A stretch of 64,000 nucleotides of DNA from Streptomyces armeniacus (GTDB lineage: Bacteria > Actinomycetota > Actinomycetes > Streptomycetales > Streptomycetaceae): NCBI RefSeq assembly GCF_003355155.1, contig NZ_CP031320.1, forward strand, positions 6,941,586 through 7,005,585, written 5' to 3'. A program made the translations under genes and the position numbers. Shown here piece by piece: positions 38,194 through 46,245 of this stretch; positions within the stretch are counted from its first letter, which is position 1; every line of letters starts with the position of its first letter. The notes under the pieces are model-generated. The model saw only the letters and a list, made by a program, of their open reading frames with translations, did not search any database and had not been told where the DNA came from.

Positions 38194-38427
38194 CACGTAC
38201 TCCAACTTCCCCGATATTTACCTTGTTGCAGGAGGAAGACCGATCGGGACACAGCCCACAATCGACTCCGGCCACACGCCGGAGGGACGAGGATGGCACT
38301 CAGTGTGCCGGGGGCGGCTGCCGAGGAATCTCTCCCTGGTCATCCTCGCACTACCGTACTCAGTCCGCAACACCCCGTATGCAAGCCGGATATGACGCCG
38401 TGTCAAACTAGTTGAGTGGTGAATCAT
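38194..38427. promoter_or_regulatory. Divergent region, LuxR/KAS III
   Basis: No gene is seen in this 234-base gap. It contains ACTCCGGCCACACGCCGGAG (a 7-base stem near 38264-38283) and a less GC-rich right end before the KAS III start. It presumably holds both promoters; no confident -10/-35 pair was found. Confidence 0.4.
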
Positions 38428-39402
38428 ATGGCAGTTCCAGGTCCTTCACGCGATACGGCGGGTTTTTGCGGGTCCCGGCTCGCGGCGGTGGCCGCCAGTC
38501 GCCCGGAACGGGTGGTCGACAACCAGGATTTGGGGAATTCATTACATGTCTCCCCGGACTGGATCGAGCGCCGTGTGGGCATACGGGAACGGCGTTATGC
38601 GGGACCCGGTGAGTCGATCCCGAGAATGGCTGCGGATGCCGCTTCCAAGGCATTGTCCACGGCCGGCCTGGTACCCTCCGATGTCGATTTACTCGTTCTT
38701 GGGACGTGTTCCATGCCGTCTCCGATGCCGGGCGGCGGAGTGATGACGGCGGCGGAATTGGGAATTCCGAATGTGGGGGCTTTCGACGTCAACGCGGCCT
38801 GCGCCGGCTTCTGTTACGGCCTGGGGATCGCCGACGGCATGGTGCGGTCCGGCACGAGCCGCTGTGCGCTCGTGATCGGCGCGGAGCGCATGACGGACTG
38901 GGTCGACCCCGAGGACACGGACACCGCCCCGATCTTCGCGGACGGCGCCGGCGCCGCGGTCGTACTGCCGGCCGAGCGGCCCGGGGTCCACCCGGTGGTG
39001 TGGGGCGGGGACGGCGACCGCTCCTCGCTCGTGGCCATTCCTGACCGTTGGAGCCACATGAAAATGCAGGGGCAGCCCGTCTACCGGTGGGCCACCACGG
39101 AGCTGATCGCTGTCGGCGAGGAGGCATGCCGCCGTGCAGGGCTGGCCCCGTCGGAGCTGAAGGGACTGGTCACGCACCAGGCGAACCTGCGGATGATCGA
39201 CCGCATGGCCGAGGGCCTCGGCGCGGTGAACGCGGCGGTGGCGCGGGACGTGGTCCACAGCGGCAACACCTCCGCCGCCTCCGTTCCCCTGGCCCTGAGC
39301 CGGCTGATCGACCTGGGCGAGGTGCGCTCGGGCGACCCGGTCCTGCTGCTCGGCTTCGGCGCGGGACTCAGCTACGCGGCCCAGGTGGTGGACTGCCCGT
39401 GA
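38428..39402 (+). CDS. Beta-ketoacyl-ACP synthase III (FabH-like)
   Basis: The 324-residue enzyme has the full FabH triad: Cys125 in NAACAGFCYG, His250 in VTHQANLRM and Asn280 in HSGNTSAAS, with GFGAGLSYAAQV at the end. It should condense a short acyl-CoA with malonyl-ACP. As a second KAS III beside a His-less one, it may build a short starter for the cluster or duplicate the housekeeping FabH. The ATG at 38428 has GGTGA upstream; a GTG at 38416 is possible. The first 300 bases are less GC-rich than the rest. Confidence 0.9.
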   Translation: MAVPGPSRDTAGFCGSRLAAVAASRPERVVDNQDLGNSLHVSPDWIERRVGIRERRYAGPGESIPRMAADAASKALSTAGLVPSDVDLLVLGTCSMPSPMPGGGVMTAAELGIPNVGAFDVNAACAGFCYGLGIADGMVRSGTSRCALVIGAERMTDWVDPEDTDTAPIFADGAGAAVVLPAERPGVHPVVWGGDGDRSSLVAIPDRWSHMKMQGQPVYRWATTELIAVGEEACRRAGLAPSELKGLVTHQANLRMIDRMAEGLGAVNAAVARDVVHSGNTSAASVPLALSRLIDLGEVRSGDPVLLLGFGAGLSYAAQVVDCP

Positions 39403-39604
39403 GCGGTACGCACCGCCGGCGCGGCGGATAGGTCCCGGCGCGCGGCTGTGCGACAGGGGATTCTCCCGCTTGTCCATGGCTTCCTTCCCCCGCGGTGAAC
39501 CGTCGGCTGCCGGACCCTGGGGATTGAAGGGGGCGGGCATACAAAGCGGATACATTCCGGCGGAGGCGCCCCGCGCCGTTCGGCGCGGCAACCGGCCTGC
39601 CGTG

Positions 39605-40282
39605 TCAGCCCGGGCAGGCGAGCAGTTCGGGTGTGCGGGCGCGGACGATCCCGATCTCGTAGGCGAAGATCACGGCGTGTACCCGGTTCCGCAGTTCGAG
39701 CTTGTTGAACATGTGCTGCACATGGGACTTCACCGTGCTCTCGCTGACGGAGAGTTCGACGGAGATCTCGGCGTTGGTCATCCCCTGCGCAATGAGCCGC
39801 AGCACGTCGGCCTCCCGGCGGGTGAGGTGGTCGAGGTGGCCGTGGTCCGGTTCCGCGGTCGTCGGCACGTGGTCGGGCTGCCGGGCGCCCGCGGGGGTGA
39901 TGAGGCTGTAGCCGGCCGCGATCATGCGTACCGCGGCGCAGACCATCTCCGAACTCGAGTGGTTGAGCAGGATGCCGTCGACGCCGGCTCCGGGAAGCCG
40001 GCGGACCCGCTGGTCGACGCTGTCCACCAGGACCAGCGTGGCCTTCGCCCCGCACTCGGCGACCATGCGCCGTATGGCGGTGACGTCTATGGCGTCGCTC
40101 GGTGTGTCCAGCATGGCGACGTCGGAGGACCGGCCCGCGGGCAGCTGGCTCGCCTGCCGGATGCTCTTCGCCTCGCCGACGACCTGGAGGTCGGAGGAGC
40201 TTTCCAGCATCGCCCGGTATCCGGCTCTCACGACGCTGCGCTCGCTCACCACTAGGACGCTTATCGGTTTCCCTCGCTGCAT
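39605..40282 (-). CDS. LuxR family regulator with degenerate receiver
   Basis: The 225-residue protein has an N-terminal domain resembling a response-regulator receiver (VLVVSERSVVRAGYRAML, VAMLDTPSDAIDV) and a clear LuxR HTH at the C terminus (LTRREADVLRLIAQGMTN, SESTVKSHVQHMFNKLELR). The paired acidic residues of true receivers are replaced by SER in the first loop, so phosphorylation control is doubtful. GAGG lies five bases before the ATG at 40282; another ATG is directly upstream at 40285. It is a likely cluster regulator. Confidence 0.85.
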   Translation of the reverse strand: MQRGKPISVLVVSERSVVRAGYRAMLESSSDLQVVGEAKSIRQASQLPAGRSSDVAMLDTPSDAIDVTAIRRMVAECGAKATLVLVDSVDQRVRRLPGAGVDGILLNHSSSEMVCAAVRMIAAGYSLITPAGARQPDHVPTTAEPDHGHLDHLTRREADVLRLIAQGMTNAEISVELSVSESTVKSHVQHMFNKLELRNRVHAVIFAYEIGIVRARTPELLACPG

Positions 40283-40681
40283 CATGTCCTCACGAATGAC
40301 GTCTGGCTCAGCAACAAGAACTTCGAGGCGCGGCGAACTTACGGGGACACCCGTGGCGGCGGTGCGCCGCAGCGGCACTCGGCTGTCGCGGCGTCATGGT
40401 TGTTCTGTCTTCGGCTCAGCACGGACGTCACGAGCTGAGTGAGCTTCACATGGCTCCGTGGCATGGCCTTCACAGTACGGAATGGGGCCCACACTGGTGG
40501 TATAGAGCCGGTATAGGAACTGCCCGGTGCACGTCACCGCCGCCGATGCCGTGCGAGCAGTCCGCGGGCCGAGCCCTGGAGCATATGCCAGCGGCGTCGC
40601 CAAGAGGACTATACGGCTTGAGTGTTGGCCGGACGGAGATACCGTACGGCGCCCGCGCCGCGGCGGCCGGACGCGGACATG
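40283..40681. other. Gene-free region upstream of LuxR regulator
   Basis: About 400 bases hold no convincing gene. GGTATAG occurs twice (near 40498 and 40511) in a locally AT-richer stretch that, on the minus strand, could carry the regulator's promoter about 220 bases from its start. The open frames here lack coding-type third-position bias. Confidence 0.5.
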
Positions 40682-40750
40682 GCGTCGCGCCCGGGTCGGG
40701 GGTCCCGGGCGCGACGCTCCTGAACCGCTACGGGGGGTTCGGTTCAGGAG
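40682..40750 (-). terminator. Two adjacent strong hairpins after the MFS gene
   Basis: GCGTCGCGCCCGGG (40682) pairs perfectly with CCCGGGCGCGACGC (40704-40717). CTCCTGAACC (40717) pairs with GGTTCAGGAG (40741-40750). The second stem lies 11 bases past the MFS stop. There is no T run, as is common in Streptomyces. Confidence 0.7.
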
Positions 40751-40760
40751 ATCAGGGGGC

Positions 40761-42386
40761 TCAACTCCGTTCGGACGGCCCTTGCTTGGCGGTGCGGACG
40801 CCCCGGTCCGGGTCCCCGGCCGCCGGCTCCGGGACGGCGCGCCCGTGCCCGGCCGTGGCCGCCGGTTCGGTGCGCTTCGGCACCAGTACGACCGCGAGGA
40901 AGGCGGTGAACGCGGCGGTGGCGAGAACGCCGTACGCGGCCGTGGTGTAGCCGTCGACGAAGGCGGACCGGGCCGCCGACACCAGCGGGCCCGCCGCGGC
41001 GTCCGGCAGCTGCGCCGCGACTCCCGTCGCGCCGCCGAGCGAGTCCTCGGCCGCCTCGCGCGCCGCGGGCGGCAGCTGGGCCGTGATCCGCTCCGGCAGG
41101 CCGTCGGCGTACACGGAGTTGAGCACGCTGCCGTAGACGGCGATGCCGAGCGCCGCGCCGACTTCGATCGCCGCGTCGAAGGTGCCGCCCACCACGCCGC
41201 CGCGTTCGGCCGGTGCGTTGGCCATCACCGAGTCCGTCATGGCGGGGATGGCCACGCCGGCGCCGAGGCCGAAGAGGACGCCGGCGACCATCACGCTCGT
41301 GTCGTCACTGGAAAGGTCCACGGTGCTCAGCACGTACGCGCCGCCGGCGGCGAGCGCCGCACCGAGGGTGATCGGCCAGCGCGGCCCGGTCCGGTGGTAG
41401 AGCTGCTCGCCGACCGGCACCCCCACGATGAGCGCGACGCCGGCGGGCAGCAGCCGCAGACCGGTCTCCAGCGCGTCGTAGCCCATGAACTGCAGGGCGT
41501 ACAGCGCCACCAGGTAGATCATCCCGATGACGATCGTGAAGATCAGGGCCGCGAAGGCCGCCCCGGCGGCGAAGAACTTGTTGGTGAACCAGTCGAGATC
41601 GACCATCGGATTGCTCACCCGGCGTTCCACGATGATGAACGCCACCAGCGAGACCAGGAACAGCGCCCAGGCGCCCATGACCTCCATCGAGAGCCAGCCC
41701 TTGACCGGGCCCTCGATGACGCCGTACACGAGCCCGCCCAGCATGAGGCAGGACAGCAGCGCTCCCCACGGGTCGAGTGGGCCGGCATTGCGGTCCCGGG
41801 AGGCGGGGAGCAGCGGCACGGTGGCCAGCAGGAGCACCAGGGCGATTGGCACGTTGAGGTAGAACGACGCCTCCCAGCCGTACGGTTCGACCAGGGCGCC
41901 GCTCAGCAGCGGCCCGCCGGCGAGGCCCAGGCCCGCGGAGGCTCCCCACAGGGACAGGGCGCGCTTGCGCTCGCCCTCCTCCACGAACGTGGCCCGTACG
42001 AGGCCGAGTGTGGCGGGCATGATCAGGGCGCCGGAGACGCCCAGGCCCACCCGTACCGCGATCATCGTGCTCGGCTCGTCGCTGAGCCCTCCGGCCACGC
42101 TGAACACGGCGAAGCCGCCCAGGCCCCACATGAGGGCGGCGCGGCGGCCGAACTTGTCGCCCACGGCGCCCATCGCGAACAGCAGTGCCGCGACCGTGAG
42201 CGGATAGGCGTCCAGCATCCACTGGAGTTCGTTCGAGGTCGCGTTCATGTCCTGGACGACGTCGCGCAGCGCAACGGTCAGCGCGAGGTTCGCCGTGACC
42301 ACCAGGAACAGACTGAGGGCCAGCACGCTCAGACCGGCCCAGCGTCGGGGGTGGGCCGTGACCGGCTGTGTGGGTGGAGATGGCAT
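40761..42386 (-). CDS. MFS efflux transporter, DHA2 family
   Basis: The 541-residue protein has about 14 membrane segments, as expected for the 14-TM drug:proton antiporter family. The loop motif is GDKFGRRAAL after TM2 and motif C-like GLGLAGGPLLSGAL is in TM5. It probably exports the cluster's product or another toxic compound. The gene is divergent from a TetR gene with a palindrome between them, the usual self-resistance pair. The C-terminal tail is hydrophilic. The ATG at 42386 is the first start after the operator. Confidence 0.92.
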   Translation of the reverse strand: MPSPPTQPVTAHPRRWAGLSVLALSLFLVVTANLALTVALRDVVQDMNATSNELQWMLDAYPLTVAALLFAMGAVGDKFGRRAALMWGLGGFAVFSVAGGLSDEPSTMIAVRVGLGVSGALIMPATLGLVRATFVEEGERKRALSLWGASAGLGLAGGPLLSGALVEPYGWEASFYLNVPIALVLLLATVPLLPASRDRNAGPLDPWGALLSCLMLGGLVYGVIEGPVKGWLSMEVMGAWALFLVSLVAFIIVERRVSNPMVDLDWFTNKFFAAGAAFAALIFTIVIGMIYLVALYALQFMGYDALETGLRLLPAGVALIVGVPVGEQLYHRTGPRWPITLGAALAAGGAYVLSTVDLSSDDTSVMVAGVLFGLGAGVAIPAMTDSVMANAPAERGGVVGGTFDAAIEVGAALGIAVYGSVLNSVYADGLPERITAQLPPAAREAAEDSLGGATGVAAQLPDAAAGPLVSAARSAFVDGYTTAAYGVLATAAFTAFLAVVLVPKRTEPAATAGHGRAVPEPAAGDPDRGVRTAKQGPSERS

Positions 42387-42413
42387 CCGGGCGCTCCCTC
42401 GGCAAGCAACTAG

Positions 42414-42433
42414 TACGGTACGGTACCGTATCA
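42414..42433. promoter_or_regulatory. Likely TetR operator
   Basis: TACGGTACGGTACCGTA (42414-42430) contains the perfect palindrome TACGGTACCGTA (42419-42430) plus an extra upstream TACGG half-site. It lies in the 77-base gap between the divergent MFS and TetR genes, as expected for an autoregulated repressor. Confidence 0.75.
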
Positions 42434-42463
42434 TTGCCGCCGGGCTCAAGTAAACTGCCTGTT

Positions 42464-43048
42464 ATGACGACCGCACCGCTGCGGGGCGGACAGGCCCGCG
42501 AAGACCAGCTGCTGAGCGCGACCCTCGAGGTGCTGCGGGAGGTGGGGTACAACCATCTGACCGTCGACCTTGTCGTGGCCCGGGCCCGGGCGAGCAAGGC
42601 GACGGTCTACCGTCGCTGGCCGTCGAAGTCGGAACTGATCGTCGCGGCGTTCGAGAACGCGACCCGTGACCTGCCCGCTGAACGTGACACCGGTTCGCTG
42701 CGCGGCGACCTGCTCGCCGCGCTCGGCGACGTGCTCGACGAGATGGACCGGTTCGGCGACGTGATCGCGGACCTGCTGGGCGAGCTGGGCCGCAGCCCCG
42801 AGCTGGCCGGCACCATCCGGGACGGCTACATCGCCTCGCGCCGCCAGACCATGATGAACGCCTTCTCGCGGGCGCAGGAGCGGGGCGAGATCCCGCCCGA
42901 AGTCGATGTGGAGACCCTGTGGGACCTGGTGCCGGCCGTGATCTTCTTCCGCTCGCTCAACATGGGCTCACGCGTCGACGCCGAGGAGGTCCGCGGCCTC
43001 GTGGACAACATCGTGCTCCCGCTCGCCTTCCGTTCCCCGCCGGAGTGA
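42464..43048 (+). CDS. TetR family transcriptional repressor
   Basis: The 194-residue regulator has an N-terminal HTH (LLSATLEVLREVGYNHLTVD, ARASKATVYRRWPSK, residues about 14-58) and a C-terminal ligand domain with the TetR_C_11-like FGDVIADLLGELGRSPEL segment. It probably represses itself and the divergent MFS pump until a ligand binds. The ATG at 42464 gives the usual short N terminus. Confidence 0.93.
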   Translation: MTTAPLRGGQAREDQLLSATLEVLREVGYNHLTVDLVVARARASKATVYRRWPSKSELIVAAFENATRDLPAERDTGSLRGDLLAALGDVLDEMDRFGDVIADLLGELGRSPELAGTIRDGYIASRRQTMMNAFSRAQERGEIPPEVDVETLWDLVPAVIFFRSLNMGSRVDAEEVRGLVDNIVLPLAFRSPPE

Positions 43049-43052
43049 CGGC

Positions 43053-43098
43053 GCGTGTCCGCCCCTGCCCGGGCCGGCCGGGGCAGGGGCGGACACGC
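43053..43098. terminator. Bidirectional terminator hairpin
   Basis: GCGTGTCCGCCCCTGCCC pairs with GGGCAGGGGCGGACACGC, an 18-base perfect stem between the convergent TetR gene and PKS fragment. Confidence 0.85.
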
Positions 43099-43147
43099 CT
43101 ACGGGGGGCGGGGTGTACGGGGTGGGTACGGGACGGCTGACGCCCTG

Positions 43148-45017
43148 TCAGCCGTGCTGCTCGGCCAGGGACTCGGCGAGGTAGCGGCCCCAGAACTCGG
43201 CCGAGATCTCGAAGAAGCGCCGGGTCTCCAGATCGAGCCGCAGCTCCTGGCGAAACTTCGCGAGCGTACGCATCGCGCCGAGGGAGTCGTAACCGAAGTC
43301 CAGCAGATTGAAATCCCCAGTGAACTCGGAGCGGGGCACGTCGAGTTGCTCGGCCAGCGTCTGCCAGACGTACTCGTCGAGCGCCTGCTCACGCTCGCCG
43401 GCGGGCAGCCCCAGCGCCCACGTCAGCACCTCGTCATCGGCTGCCGCCCCCTGCTGCCCCGCCTGCTCCGGCGCCTCGTCCGCGCCGAGGCCGGTCAGCA
43501 CGGGCCGTACGCGCCGGGACTCCAGCAGCGGCTTGACCACAGCCCAGTCGACCTCCGCGACCACGCGCTGCCCCTCGCCCGCCGCGAGCACGGCGCCCAG
43601 GCGGGCGAGCGCGGTCTCGTGGTCGAGGGCGCGGAAGCCGGTGGCGGCCACCCGTTCCGGCCTGCCGCGCCCGCCCAGCCCGCTGACCATGTCCCAGCGG
43701 CCCCAGTTGAGCGTGGCCGCCGGCAGCGAGCGGGCACGGCGGTACGCGGCGAGCGCGTCGAGGAACTGGTTCGCGGCCGTGTACGCGCCCAGGTGCGCGG
43801 CGCCCCACACCGAGGCCACCGAGGACATCAGGGCGAAGAAGTCCAGCGGCAGGTCCGCCACCAGCTCGTGCAGCAGCCACGCGCCGTCCGTCTTGGGCCG
43901 CAGTACCGCGCGGAACAGCTCCGGCTCGGACTCGGCCAGGTCCTGGCCGCCGGAGAGCCCGGCCGCGTGCACGACACCGGCCAGCGGCCGGGCGCCGCCG
44001 CGCAGTTCGTCCAGGAGGCCGCGCATCGCCGCCTCGTCGCACACGTCCGCCGCGGCGACCCGTACGGTGGCCCCCCGCTCCTCCAGCGCCCGTACGGCCG
44101 CCGCGCGTTCGGCGGTGTCCGGGGGAAGCGTGCCGTCGTCCCGGCCGGACAGGTCCGGGAGGCCGGTGCGGCCGGTGAGGACGAGGTGTGCCGCTCCCTG
44201 GTCGACGAGCCAGTTCGCGACGAGCAGCCCGACACCGCCGAGCCCGCCGGTGATCAGATAGACGGCGTCCGCGCGTATCACGGGGGCCGGCGCGGCGGCG
44301 GGGGGTGCGCACCGCGTCAGCCGGGGGACCAGCACGGCTCCGCCGCGTACGGCGACCTGGTCGTCGTCCGGTGCGGCGTCGCGGAGCAGCAGGGTCGCCA
44401 GCGTGTCGGCGTCCGGATCGGTGTCCGGGTCCAGATCGATGCTGCCGCTCCACAGCTCGGGGTGTTCCAGCGCGATGGTCTTCCCCAGGCCGAGCAGCGG
44501 CGCGGCCGCGACCCGCAGCCCGCCGTGCTCCTCACCCGTCGCCTGGGCGCCCCGGGTCACCACCCACAACCGGGGGCCGCCGGCACCCCCGTCGGGGCCG
44601 AGCGAACGCACGATCCGCGCGAGCACCTCCGGGCCGAGGCCGCGCGCTCGTACGACGTCTGCGGTGCGGGCCGTGTCGCCGTCCGGTACGTCGAGGCTCC
44701 ACAGGTGAACGATCCGGTCCAGCGGTCCGGCCTGCCGGATGAACTCGGCGACGGTACCGAGCCCGTTCGTCTCCGGCTGGTCCGCTTCCGGCGGGGCCCC
44801 GGGCCCGGGGACGTCCTCGGCGGCGTAGCACAGCAGGCACTCGTCACCGGCCTCCTCCAGCCGCTGGGCGAGGCGTTCGGCGAAGCCGGCGGAGTCGGCG
44901 AGGAGGAGCGTTCGGCCGGGGCGCGCGGGGTCGGGCGGGCGCGGCGGGCGCCGCGGCCACCGGGGAGGCCGGCGCGCACCGTTCCGGGGCGTCGGCCCCG
45001 GCTGTCACCGTGATCAC
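43148..45017 (-). pseudogene. PKS fragment KR-ACP with a one-base frameshift
   Basis: From about 44940 to 43148 one frame encodes the structural half of a KR (GRTLLLADSAGF, LWSLDVPDGD), the catalytic KR (TGGLGGVGLLVANWL, SSVASVWGAAHLGAYTAANQF) and a C-terminal ACP (DFGYDSLGAMRTL) with no thioesterase. The KR has HAAGLSGG where B-type KRs have LDD. Upstream coding continues in another frame (VITVTAGADAPERC..) to a GTG at 45017; removing one C near 44930-44940 fuses the two frames cleanly. No KS or AT precedes it. It may be a truncated synthase end, a stand-alone didomain with a sequencing error, or a misjoined repeat. Confidence 0.8.
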
Positions 45018-45097
45018 GAGCTTCTTCGCCAGGGCCCCACGGTAGTCCGGCCCGTCCTGCCCCACGGCGCGGCCCGGCACCGGGGCCGCGCACGCGC

Positions 45098-45144
45098 GAG
45101 GGCCGCGCCCCTCAGGTGTCCAACCCGGGAGGAGCGCGGCCCTC
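45098..45144. terminator. GC-rich hairpin
   Basis: GAGGGCCGCGC pairs perfectly with GCGCGGCCCTC; the loop holds a further partial stem. It lies between the PKS fragment and the DUF4239 gene. No gene on either strand obviously ends at it, so it may be the terminator of a gene lost at a breakpoint. Confidence 0.5.
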
Positions 45145-45220
45145 GTCCGCCTGCTGTCTGTCGGCATCATCTACGGCTCCCTCGCCTGCCTCCCCCTCGC
45201 CCGCCGTCGCGCACGCGGCG

Positions 45221-45370
45221 GTGCCGCGTACGGAGCCGGACGGCCGGCTGTCGTTGCTGACCCGCACCCTCCTCATCGTCGCTCCGGCCGTGCTGGCGGC
45301 CGCCGCGCTGCGCCCCCGCTCCCGCGGCGGCGCGCACGCCGCGTCGTCCGCCGACCGGTCCACCCGCTAG
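45221..45370 (+). CDS. Possible small membrane protein
   Basis: This 49-residue open frame with one hydrophobic segment (LLIVAPAVLAAAAL) ends 19 bases before the DUF4239 start. Third-position G/C bias is strong in this part and weak upstream, so the GTG at 45221 is preferred over one at 45116, where the frame overlaps the hairpin. There is no recognisable family and it may be non-coding. Confidence 0.25.
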   Translation: MPRTEPDGRLSLLTRTLLIVAPAVLAAAALRPRSRGGAHAASSADRSTR

Positions 45371-45389
45371 GGCACTTCAGGAGTCCGTG

Positions 45390-46154
45390 ATGCCGCAGTG
45401 GCTGATTCTCGTCCTCTGCACGCTGGTCGCGTGCGGAGCCGTCGTCGGTGTCGTCTTCCTCCGCCAGCAGCGGGTGGGTGACGACGACGACCCGTCCGAG
45501 ACGCCGGACGTCATCGAGTACATGACGATGATGATCGGCGTGGTGTACGCGATCGTCCTCGGCCTCGCCATCGCGGGCGTCTGGGAGGCGCGCAACGCCG
45601 CAGAGGAGACCGTCCAGCGCGAGGCGCAGGCGCTGCACGAGGTGAGCGCGCGCGTGGAGGTGTACCCGGCGGAGGCGCGCGAGCGCATCCGTACGGACGT
45701 CGCGGACTACGTACGGCACACCGTCCGCGAGGAGTGGCCGCACATGTCCGAGCACGGCGAACTCACCGACGAGGGCGGCCGATTGCTGGACCGGGTGCGC
45801 CGCGACGCCATGGCCGTACGGCCGGAGGACCCGCGCGCGGTGCAGTCGTACCAGGGCGTGGTCGACCAGGTGGCGGCGGCGGACGCGGCACGGGAGCAGC
45901 GCGCGGCGCAGGCGGCGCCGACGATGCCCACGGTGGTGTGGTTCGGGCTGATCGGCGGCGGCGCGCTGTCGGTCGGCATGGTCTTCGCGCTGCAGATCCA
46001 GCGGTCCCGGCGGGAGGTGATGCTGGCCGGGCTGTTCAGCGCGCTGGTGGTGTTCCTGATCTTCCTGGTGTGGCACTTCGACCAGCCGTTCGCCCGCGGC
46101 CTGGACGAGCCGACCGGCGTGTTCACGGCGCTCTTCCCGGACGCCGCCGGGTAG
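45390..46154 (+). CDS. DUF4239 (bestrophin-like) membrane protein
   Basis: The 254-residue protein has an N-terminal membrane segment (LILVLCTLVACGAVVGVVFL), a second near residue 55 (MMIGVVYAIVLGLAIAGVW), a soluble helical loop (EARNAAEETVQREAQALHEV) and two C-terminal segments (VVWFGLIGGGALSVGMVF and LAGLFSALVVFLIFLVW). This is the DUF4239 family, distantly related to bestrophin channels; its function is unproven. The ATG at 45390 has AGGAG six bases upstream; a GTG directly before it is less likely. Confidence 0.88.
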   Translation: MPQWLILVLCTLVACGAVVGVVFLRQQRVGDDDDPSETPDVIEYMTMMIGVVYAIVLGLAIAGVWEARNAAEETVQREAQALHEVSARVEVYPAEARERIRTDVADYVRHTVREEWPHMSEHGELTDEGGRLLDRVRRDAMAVRPEDPRAVQSYQGVVDQVAAADAAREQRAAQAAPTMPTVVWFGLIGGGALSVGMVFALQIQRSRREVMLAGLFSALVVFLIFLVWHFDQPFARGLDEPTGVFTALFPDAAG

Positions 46155-46178
46155 CGCGGCGGCGGCGCCCCGAGACCG

Positions 46179-46211
46179 GGTGGGGAGCGCAGCGCACCCG
46201 CGCTCCCCACC
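46179..46211. terminator. Terminator hairpin between convergent genes
   Basis: GGTGGGGAGCGC pairs perfectly with GCGCTCCCCACC, between the DUF4239 and aldehyde dehydrogenase 3' ends. Confidence 0.8.
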
Positions 46212-46245
46212 CTCCGGCCCCTACGGGCCGGACGGCCGGACGGCC

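Noticed and set aside
43055..45013. Rightward open frame of about 650 residues
   Set aside because: It is antisense to the KR-ACP coding region and has no family features.
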